From contig CAYJNQ010000066.1 in assembly GCA_964371725.1 (NCBI GenBank), forward strand, positions 1-5,787: a stretch of 5,787 nucleotides of DNA. Reading direction: 5' to 3'. How positions within the stretch are numbered: position 1 is the stretch's first letter; each line of letters starts with the position of its first letter. This document shows positions 1 to 4,950 of this stretch, piece after piece. The notes under the pieces are model-generated. The model saw only the letters and a list, made by a program, of their open reading frames with translations, was not told where the DNA came from and did no database searches. The stretch is from JAAYCI01 sp964371725 (lineage in GTDB: Bacteria; Bacillota; Clostridia; Oscillospirales; Ruminococcaceae). Made by a program: the position numbers and the translations under genes.

Positions 1-2
1 CT

Positions 3-194
3 TCTTATATGGTTTTCGGAAATGCTCTTGGTGAAATGAACGGAGAAACTGTTGATGCACACGGTGCAGGCTCTCAAAAAAGTGACCCTAAAACAGGGAG
101 TGCAGAGGATTACCCGGTTTCCGACTCAAATGCGCCACAAGGCGATGAACAGCGTGTGTTTAATATGGTAAGGCTCGTTCGTGATGCAGACTAG
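3..194 (+). CDS. C-terminal end of an unidentified protein (5' truncated by window edge)
   Basis: The frame is open from the left edge of the window to a TAG stop at 192-194, so this is probably the last 63 or so codons of a longer gene. An internal ATG at 9 has no visible Shine-Dalgarno site in the few bases before it, so I do not treat it as the true start. The visible tail is hydrophilic, rich in Gly, Ser, Asp and Asn, and ends in a short amphipathic stretch (FNMVRLVRDAD). It has no membrane segment, sorting signal or motif that I recognise. A rho-independent terminator 38 bases after the stop supports this being a real gene end. The function cannot be named from this fragment. It is transcribed toward the sensor operon, so the two units converge. 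Confidence 0.6.
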   Translation, partial: SYMVFGNALGEMNGETVDAHGAGSQKSDPKTGSAEDYPVSDSNAPQGDEQRVFNMVRLVRDAD

Positions 195-231
195 GTAGAA
201 TTTGCTCTCTCATAACGCAGTTTATCTTGTG

Positions 232-274
232 AAAGCGTGCCATTTTGCCGTTCGCAAGGGGTGCACGCTTTTTT
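232..274 (+). terminator. Rho-independent terminator of the left-edge gene
   Basis: A perfect 9-bp stem pairs AAAGCGTGC (232-240) with GCACGCTTT (263-271). The loop is 22 bases and contains a smaller TTGC/GCAA pairing. The stem runs into a T tract ending at 274. It lies 38 bases after the stop at 194 and is oriented to end transcription from the left. Confidence 0.8.
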
Positions 275-387
275 AAAAAAACCGCTTTTGAATGCCGCTA
301 AAAACACCGAATGAAAGCCACGGGCCGGCGCGAAATCGTTTGGCCCGGCAATTCCAAGATTTGAGCTCAAAGTTCGTTTTTTCTGCG

Positions 388-416
388 AAGTCGCCTACCT
401 ACTTAGGCGACTTTTT
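388..416 (+). terminator. Second rho-independent terminator, compact hairpin
   Basis: A perfect 10-bp stem pairs AAGTCGCCTA (388-397) with TAGGCGACTT (404-413). The loop has 6 bases, and the T tract continues to 416. The shape is textbook for the + strand; the minus strand lacks an immediate T tract. It lies about 190 bases after the stop of the left-edge gene, beyond the first terminator. It is therefore either a backup terminator or the end of a short unannotated transcript. I see no convincing promoter for the latter. Confidence 0.75.
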
Positions 417-525
417 ATGGAATCATGCGCCTTTTTTCGGTGCCAAGGCCGAGGGGGGCGCGCATTCAAAGCGGCACAGCGCCTGCCAAAAGCTAGCTTG
501 CACAGCAATACCTTGCAGTAAAATC

Positions 526-576
526 AAGACAAACCGGAAATGCCTGCACATACAGGGGCTAACGGTTTGTCTTTTT
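526..576 (+). terminator. Long-loop hairpin, likely third terminator
   Basis: A perfect 11-bp stem pairs AAGACAAACCG (526-536) with CGGTTTGTCTT (563-573), followed by TTT (574-576). The 26-base loop contains a second small stem, CCTG (543-546) with CAGG (553-556), so the structure can fold as nested hairpins. The + strand T run favours terminating rightward transcription. On the minus strand the following sequence is only weakly T-rich, so it may be a partial backstop for the operon coming from the right. Confidence 0.55.
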
Positions 577-612
577 AAACAGCATATATTTTTGTCAATT
601 TTTCAGTTGTCT

Positions 613-648
613 AATAAAAATACAGACAGGCGTGTAAGCCTGCCTGCA
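613..648 (-). terminator. Rho-independent terminator of the sensor/regulator operon
   Basis: On the minus strand CAGGCAGGC pairs with GCCTGTCTG (positions 646-638 with 631-623). This gives 9 bp including one G-U pair that exists only on that strand, around a 6-base loop. A T-rich stretch (TATTTTTATTA) follows. The hairpin begins about 22 bases after the response-regulator stop codon at 668-670, which is where the operon should end. Confidence 0.78.
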
Positions 649-667
649 CCGATACACTTGCCCCGGC

Positions 668-1306
668 TCAAAAATCATCATCGGCACCGGTTATAATAAA
701 CTTTTTTGTTGCAACATCCGCCACAAGTTTCAACAAATTTCCATACCCTGTTTTGTTTTTTATATTGCTCAGGTGTGTGTCCAGGGTTCTGCTTTTTATA
801 GCAAGAAGTTCGCACACTTTTTCATTGGAATGGCCATTTACTTTTGCCTGCAGTACTTCCAGTTCTTTTGGTGTAAAATCAGAGATTTTCGCAACACCAA
901 TTTTAATGACAGGCTGCTCGGCGGGGTAATAGATGTTTCCGTCCATCACACTATCCATAACAAGCAGCAAATCCATGTCTGCATGGTCTTTATACCAAAA
1001 GCCCTCACATCCTGCGTTTTTGGCTTCTTCAATGTATTTTTTTTGTAAAACAAAAGTTAAAATGATGATTTTTATTTTCGGATAAAGTTTTTTGACTTTG
1101 GCGGCAACCTTCACCCCGTTTTCTTTCCCCAGGGTGTGTATATCCATCAGAATCAAATCAACAGGCTCGTATCGCAGTTCATGCAGTACCTTGTCTGCGT
1201 CAAAGAATGCTTTTGTAATTTTATATTTACCCTCGCTTCGCAAAATGGCATACTCCATAAGCGCATGGGAACTGCTTTGGTCATCCACAATCATCACGTT
1301 ATACAT
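668..1306 (-). CDS. NarL/LuxR-type two-component response regulator
   Basis: This is a cytoplasmic DNA-binding response regulator of 212 residues, the usual length for the NarL/FixJ class. Residues 3-120 form the receiver domain. The acidic pair is Asp8-Asp9, the phospho-acceptor is Asp55 in LILMD, the switch threonine is Thr84 in IIILT, and the conserved lysine is Lys106 in FWYKD. Residues 142-205 form a LuxR-type helix-turn-helix that begins FTPKELEVLQ and carries the recognition-helix pattern around SRTLDTHLSNI. The receiver lacks the proline usually found two residues after the phospho-acceptor (MDIHTLG instead of MDIxMP). I recall a clostridial subfamily with the same feature and the FWYK(D/E) signature. 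The ATG at 1306 is preceded by GAGGG (1319-1315) with an 8-base gap and overlaps the end of the kinase gene by 8 bases, so the two are probably translationally coupled. The target genes are not shown by the sequence. Confidence 0.93.
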   Translation of the reverse strand: MYNVMIVDDQSSSHALMEYAILRSEGKYKITKAFFDADKVLHELRYEPVDLILMDIHTLGKENGVKVAAKVKKLYPKIKIIILTFVLQKKYIEEAKNAGCEGFWYKDHADMDLLLVMDSVMDGNIYYPAEQPVIKIGVAKISDFTPKELEVLQAKVNGHSNEKVCELLAIKSRTLDTHLSNIKNKTGYGNLLKLVADVATKKFIITGADDDF

Positions 1307-2600
1307 CTTGCTTGCCCTCTTTTGTTAGTTTTACCGTCATGCACACGCCGTCATCGCACAACATGCGCATGGTGCCGCCTGTTTGCTCAATGCGCTGCCT
1401 TAAGCCCGAAAGTCCGCCGCCCTCTTTCATTTCAGACAACTTACACACGGTTTCGTTTTGTATGCTCAAAATCGTTTCATCATCTGCATCGGTGATGTTC
1501 ACCGTCAGTTTTTTTGCACCTGCGTGTCTGTAGGCATTTTTAAGCATTTCATTGATGCACAAAAGCGTTGTAAGTTTATGGTGTTCCTCTTTTGGCAAGG
1601 TTCCGCTTAAAACAATTTCACACCCAAGATTTTCGGCGAAAAGCAAAACTTGCTCCCACGATAAGCTTTGCCTATCATCGCTTGAAAGCTCTTGAATGAC
1701 GCTGTTTAAATTTCCCCAATAGGCCACAAGCGTTTTGGCTTCGCATGTGTTCTCGCTTTCTCTAAGGGCTTTTTTAGTTAAGGTTAAAAGGTTGCCAAAA
1801 TTATCATGAAAGTTGATTTTCATGTTTAAGGCAACACTACTTTCGGTGTTTTCCTCAATGCAATCGGCAAGCGTTTTTAGCCTTTGTTTTTGCTGTGTCA
1901 GTTTTTCATTTACACTGCGTGTGTTTTCGCTTAAACGGTAAAGCTCGGTGATGTTGGTTGCCTTAAATTCAAAATAGGGAAGTGCGCGGTACACACACAC
2001 CGTTTTTGAAAATTGCCACACGTTTTTGTTTTGCAACACAAATGCCGGTTTATCCCCTGTTATAACACAATTTCCACCGGCTTGTAAAGCGTTCAAATCG
2101 TTCCAAAAGGTCTGTGCGTTTTGCAACGCTTTGCCTGTAAGCTCCTTGCATAAAGTGTGCATAATATGGTTTGACAGTAAAAGTTCCACATCGCCTGTCA
2201 TAAAGGCAATGCCTGTGGGCAAATTTTCGAGTGCTTGTTTTACAGAAAAAGGGTTGATTCGATTTTTGCTGCTTTGGTAAAGCAAGTACATGGATAGTAC
2301 GGCAAAAGATATAAAAATTAAGTTTAAAATTACATACACAAAGCAAGGGATGCTGTTAAACCATGCAAAGGTGGGTGTCCAAGCAATTTCATAGCCGGCT
2401 CGGTTCATTTTGTTCAAATGCAAAAGGAGTGAAAAATTCAAAACACTTGCAACGAGAAAAAAAGAGAGCACCGCTACACGGGGGCTTTTGATTTTTTGAT
2501 CCGCATGTGCGACAAGCGATATTAAAAGCGATATAACGCTTAATACAAGGAGCACAAGCATGTATGCTTTTGCCGTATCGGTTAAAGATAAAAATGTCAA
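1299..2600 (-). CDS. Membrane sensor histidine kinase (HATPase, HPK7/DesK-like)
   Basis: This is a membrane kinase predicted to phosphorylate the response regulator encoded just downstream. Counted from the TTG start it has 433 residues. Three hydrophobic helices lie at about 13-33, 42-62 and 85-107, joined by short loops, so there is no sizeable extracellular domain. A PAS-like region follows at about 120-214 (ALENLPTGIAFMTGDVELLL), then a Gln/Lys-rich coiled coil at about 217-259. The probable phospho-acceptor is His265 in the HDNFG motif of the dimerisation helix. The ATP-binding domain has an N box (NEMLKNAYRH, Glu351 and Asn355) and a G2 box (EGGGLSGL, about 393-400). The G1 box reads NET where many kinases have DxG. 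I chose TTG at 2600 because GGAGAG lies 6 bases before it. Longer starts, GTG at 2633 (abutting the previous stop) and ATG at 2615, lack a ribosome-binding site. With no external domain it may rely on its membrane neighbour for input. Confidence 0.88.
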   Translation of the reverse strand: MTFLSLTDTAKAYMLVLLVLSVISLLISLVAHADQKIKSPRVAVLSFFLVASVLNFSLLLHLNKMNRAGYEIAWTPTFAWFNSIPCFVYVILNLIFISFAVLSMYLLYQSSKNRINPFSVKQALENLPTGIAFMTGDVELLLSNHIMHTLCKELTGKALQNAQTFWNDLNALQAGGNCVITGDKPAFVLQNKNVWQFSKTVCVYRALPYFEFKATNITELYRLSENTRSVNEKLTQQKQRLKTLADCIEENTESSVALNMKINFHDNFGNLLTLTKKALRESENTCEAKTLVAYWGNLNSVIQELSSDDRQSLSWEQVLLFAENLGCEIVLSGTLPKEEHHKLTTLLCINEMLKNAYRHAGAKKLTVNITDADDETILSIQNETVCKLSEMKEGGGLSGLRQRIEQTGGTMRMLCDDGVCMTVKLTKEGKQDV

Positions 2601-2612
2601 AGCGGTCTCTCC
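2598..2612 (-). promoter_or_regulatory. Ribosome-binding site deciding the kinase start
   Basis: On the minus strand GGAGAG (2612-2607) stands 6 bases before a TTG codon (2600-2598). This is the only Shine-Dalgarno-like match near any in-frame start at this junction. It favours the 433-residue product over the 444-residue one that would begin at the GTG at 2633. Reinitiation from the abutting TAAGTG junction remains possible. Confidence 0.5.
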
Positions 2613-2633
2613 CATCTCTGAATATGGATACAC

Positions 2634-4316
2634 TTATTTTGCAATTTTAAGTGCAATATAATAGCTGTCTGTCTCATCCAAAAATTCAATCTCACCCTTT
2701 TGAACATCTGTTTTGCCGGTTTTTATATCGTTGTAACATAAATGTATATCCCCCGATATTTGCACGGCAAACACCATCTGATCCGCTTCGAAATGGTAGG
2801 TTACATAAACGGTATCAAAATGATATTTTGTGCTTTCGATAATCGTTTGGTATAAATCGAAACTGGCCATTGCCGCAGGAAGGCTGATATCGCAGTTTTC
2901 GCTTATGTGAATGGCACAAGTTTTATCATAAAGCCCAAGCAGTTGGAAAGACTCTAAAAAGCAGTATCGCATGTCCTCCACACAAACACGTTTTTCCGCG
3001 TTCTGTGTTAAAATTAAATTTATTTTTCGTTTTATATAGATGGATGCCATGCTTGTTTCAAACAACAGGCGTTTTAGCGCTTCTTCCTCGGTAGGCTTGT
3101 TGCTTTCTATTTCCAATTTTATTTTCTCGCTCAGTGGCAAAATTTCTTTTAGCATAACACGGTGGAATTCATTTAATTTTCGAAGGCGCGCACGCTCGCT
3201 TTTTTGCTCGTTTTCAAGCGTTAAAAGGTCTATTTCATTATAAAGGTTTTCGTTCAGCGCTTTTAGGTTTCGAATCAGTTCTCTCACTTGCGAAACATCA
3301 CTGTTCCATACAACATACCCGCCGTTTATAGGCGCTATGTGCGCAAGTGTGGCAGAATCAAACGCAAGCGTATGCTTCTTTTTCAGCCTTGCAAATTCGG
3401 CTTTTGCAAGGGGCAATGCATTTTCGGATAGATAGACCACATCGCCGTTGTCGTTTAAAATTTGGGCTCTTATATCCGCCATTGCAAAGCATTCCCGATG
3501 CCCCATGTTCGAATGAATAAGCCCGGTTCTGATAAAAGCCTCGAGCAAGGCGATTGCCATTGTGCAGCCGAAAACCGTTAAATCCAGCACATTCCCGATG
3601 CCATAATTCGGTGTGATGATGTATAAAATGCAGTATATCAGGGTTACGATAATTACAAAAGCCGGCATCAAAGCTTTTTTTCGGGCGCTGCGCGAAACGC
3701 TGAATTTCCGCAAAATAATAAAAGTGGCCACAAGCACCATGGTTAATATAAAAAGCAACACCAGATAATAAACAGGCCCGTGGCTGTAATCTTGCCCATA
3801 GGCATGCTCGCTTGTGTCTATATCAAAAGCAAGGCCGTGAACATCATTCGTGAGAACGGCAAAGATAAGCAAGGCTGCGGGGATATAAAGCAAATTCCAT
3901 TTTTTACTCGGTTGATAGGCTTCGTTTTCGCCCACATAAAGGGATATAAACAAGAAGAAGACACTGAGCATAATCATCGGTATATAGTACATATACCACA
4001 GCATTCTGTCTTCAAAAACAACAAATTCAAACGCTGCCCATTTTATGGCGCGTATCGTTACCCAAAAAATTATACTTGCACCCACAAGCATGAAATAGTT
4101 GCGCACATGCCTTTGCATCAATCTTTTGTAGATACGGATGGTCCAAAATGAATAAAGCCCTATATAAATACAGATGGAAAGGGCAAACCCCAGCCTGGAT
4201 AAAAATGAATTGTGAACGGGAAACAAAATATCTAAGTTGTCAAGGGTTAAGGCAATGGTGATGAACCCGGCAAAAAACAAAGTGCCAAGTATAATTTTTT
4301 GTGTTGATTTCTTCAC
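2634..4316 (-). CDS. 7TM-type sensor protein with degenerate histidine-kinase domain
   Basis: This is a membrane protein of 560 residues counted from GTG 4316, resembling the histidine kinase N-terminal 7TM family. Seven to eight hydrophobic helices lie at about 6-24, 41-59, 74-94, 106-128, 140-156, 181-203, 215-235 and 244-264. A PAS-like region follows (about 274-348), then a charged coiled coil (about 343-403), then a C-terminal domain. Aligned by eye with the neighbouring kinase, TIIESTKYHFD (491-501) falls where the N box NEMLKNAYRHAG should be. The ATP-site Glu and Asn become Thr491 and Ser495, and no glycine-rich G box follows. I infer a pseudokinase that senses a signal and modulates the partner kinase rather than an enzyme. 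The frame stays open upstream to a TTG at 4442, but that extension has no ribosome-binding site and includes runs of nine and eight A. The gene is first in the operon; its TAA lies 33 bases before the kinase start. Confidence 0.82.
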   Translation of the reverse strand: MKKSTQKIILGTLFFAGFITIALTLDNLDILFPVHNSFLSRLGFALSICIYIGLYSFWTIRIYKRLMQRHVRNYFMLVGASIIFWVTIRAIKWAAFEFVVFEDRMLWYMYYIPMIMLSVFFLFISLYVGENEAYQPSKKWNLLYIPAALLIFAVLTNDVHGLAFDIDTSEHAYGQDYSHGPVYYLVLLFILTMVLVATFIILRKFSVSRSARKKALMPAFVIIVTLIYCILYIITPNYGIGNVLDLTVFGCTMAIALLEAFIRTGLIHSNMGHRECFAMADIRAQILNDNGDVVYLSENALPLAKAEFARLKKKHTLAFDSATLAHIAPINGGYVVWNSDVSQVRELIRNLKALNENLYNEIDLLTLENEQKSERARLRKLNEFHRVMLKEILPLSEKIKLEIESNKPTEEEALKRLLFETSMASIYIKRKINLILTQNAEKRVCVEDMRYCFLESFQLLGLYDKTCAIHISENCDISLPAAMASFDLYQTIIESTKYHFDTVYVTYHFEADQMVFAVQISGDIHLCYNDIKTGKTDVQKGEIEFLDETDSYYIALKIAK

Positions 4317-4335
4317 CGGGGCAAGAACTCCTCTC
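4314..4335 (-). promoter_or_regulatory. Ribosome-binding site deciding the 7TM protein start
   Basis: On the minus strand GAGAGGAG (4335-4328) precedes a GTG (4316-4314) with an 11-base gap, slightly longer than ideal. The resulting N-terminus, MKKSTQKIILG, has a basic start leading directly into the first membrane helix. The other in-frame starts, TTG 4442, ATG 4421 and ATG 4358, show no comparable purine-rich site. Confidence 0.55.
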
Positions 4336-4394
4336 GCTTTTTTTTGCGTGCATACCATGATTAGGGGCTCGACAATTTGTTTTTTTTTAGCAAT

Positions 4395-4400
4395 GTTATA
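4395..4400 (-). promoter_or_regulatory. Weak candidate -10 element for the sensor operon
   Basis: On the minus strand TATAAC (5 of 6 matches to the vegetative -10) occurs in an AT-rich stretch about 80 bases before the GTG start. No good -35 lies 16-19 bases upstream, so the promoter would be weak or activator-dependent. If it is used, transcription begins inside the proposed N-terminal extension and rules out the TTG 4442 start. Confidence 0.25.
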
Positions 4401-4669
4401 TATTTTTTGCCACAAGGCCATTGTACAGGCATTTTTTCGCAATTACAACCACGGTCTGTTCAAAAACCGCGGGGCAGCCGGAAAGTGCCAAGTGGTGAGA
4501 AGGAAAAAGGGCGCAAAGGCGCGTCTATAGAAGAGGATAGAACCTCGGCATTTTGCAAGCTGACGACGCAAGGGGCATTTTTTGACGGCCGGAGAGTTTG
4601 TCGCTATGGGAATCAAGTGAAGCTTAGAGGGGGCGGTTCTTGTGAAAAGGGCATCGCTTTTTTCAAACA

Positions 4670-4688
4670 CTTATCAACAGCAGATAAG
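4670..4688. repeat. Inverted repeat, candidate operator
   Basis: CTTATC (4670-4675) and GATAAG (4683-4688) form a perfect 6-base inverted repeat with a 7-base spacer. Its centre is about 46 bases upstream of the -35 element at 4725. Spaced dyads at this distance suit an activator such as a NarL-class regulator. Six-base arms can also arise by chance, so this is only a candidate. Confidence 0.25.
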
Positions 4689-4724
4689 ACTTTGAATGTA
4701 TCCCTTGTTATTACGGTGAAAGCA

Positions 4725-4753
4725 TTAACAAATCTTTATTTTTATGTTATAAT
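4725..4753 (+). promoter_or_regulatory. Strong vegetative (sigma-A type) promoter of the surface-protein gene
   Basis: The -35 is TTAACA (4725-4730, 5 of 6 matches) and the -10 is TATAAT (4748-4753, perfect), with an exact 17-base spacer. TG at 4745-4746 adds an extended -10. Transcription should start near 4760, giving a leader of about 190 bases before the ATG at 4951. It is by far the best promoter match I see in the window. Confidence 0.85.
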
Positions 4754-4774
4754 GACTTTGAATTTTGAGACATG

Positions 4775-4869
4775 GGAATAGGGCAGATGTAAAAATGCCA
4801 CAAAAAGCACGATTGCAGCCACTTTGTTCAAGTGCACTTTTGCGGTGAAAATGGTTGAAGATGTAAAAA
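4775..4869 (+). repeat. Pair of 11-base direct repeats in the leader
   Basis: AGATGTAAAAA occurs at 4775-4785 and again at 4859-4869, 84 bases apart start to start, both within the predicted transcribed leader. The sequence is AT-rich, so chance cannot be excluded. A repeated protein- or RNA-binding site is another possibility. Confidence 0.35.
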
Positions 4870-4879
4870 GATCGGGCGC

Positions 4880-4913
4880 CGGGCCGTGTTTTGGCGTGTG
4901 CCAAAACGGCCCG
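4880..4913 (+). promoter_or_regulatory. Stable GC-rich hairpin in the 5' leader
   Basis: CGGGCCG (4880-4886) pairs with CGGCCCG (4907-4913), and TTTTGGC (4889-4895) pairs with GCCAAAA (4900-4906). This gives a 14-bp stem with one 2-base bulge (TG) and a GTGT loop. No T tract follows on the + strand, so it is not an ordinary terminator. It ends 24 bases before the Shine-Dalgarno site AAGGGGA (4938-4944). It may protect the message from decay or take part in leader regulation. I could not match the leader to a known riboswitch class by eye. Confidence 0.65.
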
Positions 4914-4950
4914 AAATATACCGAAAAAACCTAGAAAAAGGGGAATGGAC

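Larger units (their letters stand above)
195..667. other. Convergent intergenic region, no credible gene
   Basis: This 473-base gap separates two converging transcription units. It carries four terminator-like hairpins, annotated separately. It also has a GC-rich inverted repeat, CGGGCC (321-326) with GGCCCG (342-347), and a 10-base perfect palindrome TTGAGCTCAA (361-370). An open frame on the + strand at 292-696 runs straight through these hairpins and into the end of the response-regulator gene. It has no ribosome-binding site or recognisable protein features, so I leave it out. A TAAAAT at 519-524 has only a poor -35 (TTGCAC, 15 bases upstream), so I do not call a promoter. Confidence 0.6.
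4317..4950. other. Divergent intergenic region between sensor operon and surface-protein gene
   Basis: About 630 bases separate the two diverging genes. The right half carries a strong + strand promoter and a long leader, annotated separately. The left half (about 4440-4660) has no convincing gene: the open frames there lack ribosome-binding sites and domains and lie in purine-rich, low-complexity sequence. Two T runs (4338-4345 and 4380-4388) lie next to the sensor gene. The region is long enough to hold regulator-binding sites for both directions. Confidence 0.6.

Noticed and set aside
292..696. Open frame of 134 codons on the + strand in the convergent gap
   Set aside because: It runs through two strong terminator hairpins and into the antisense of the regulator gene. 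It has no ribosome-binding site and its composition resembles no protein family.
4443..4670. 75-codon minus-strand frame just upstream of the 7TM gene
   Set aside because: No ribosome-binding site, no domain, and low-complexity purine-rich sequence on the opposite strand. It probably reflects chance in a short intergenic stretch.
4671..4679. TTATCAACA resembling a DnaA box
   Set aside because: It differs from the consensus and stands alone, with no cluster of boxes, AT-rich unwinding region or replication gene nearby.
4785..4870. Possible cyclic-di-GMP or other riboswitch in the leader (AAAAAGCAC, GCAGCCAC)
   Set aside because: Only short fragments look similar. The conserved core and paired helices of the class I c-di-GMP aptamer cannot be drawn from this sequence.
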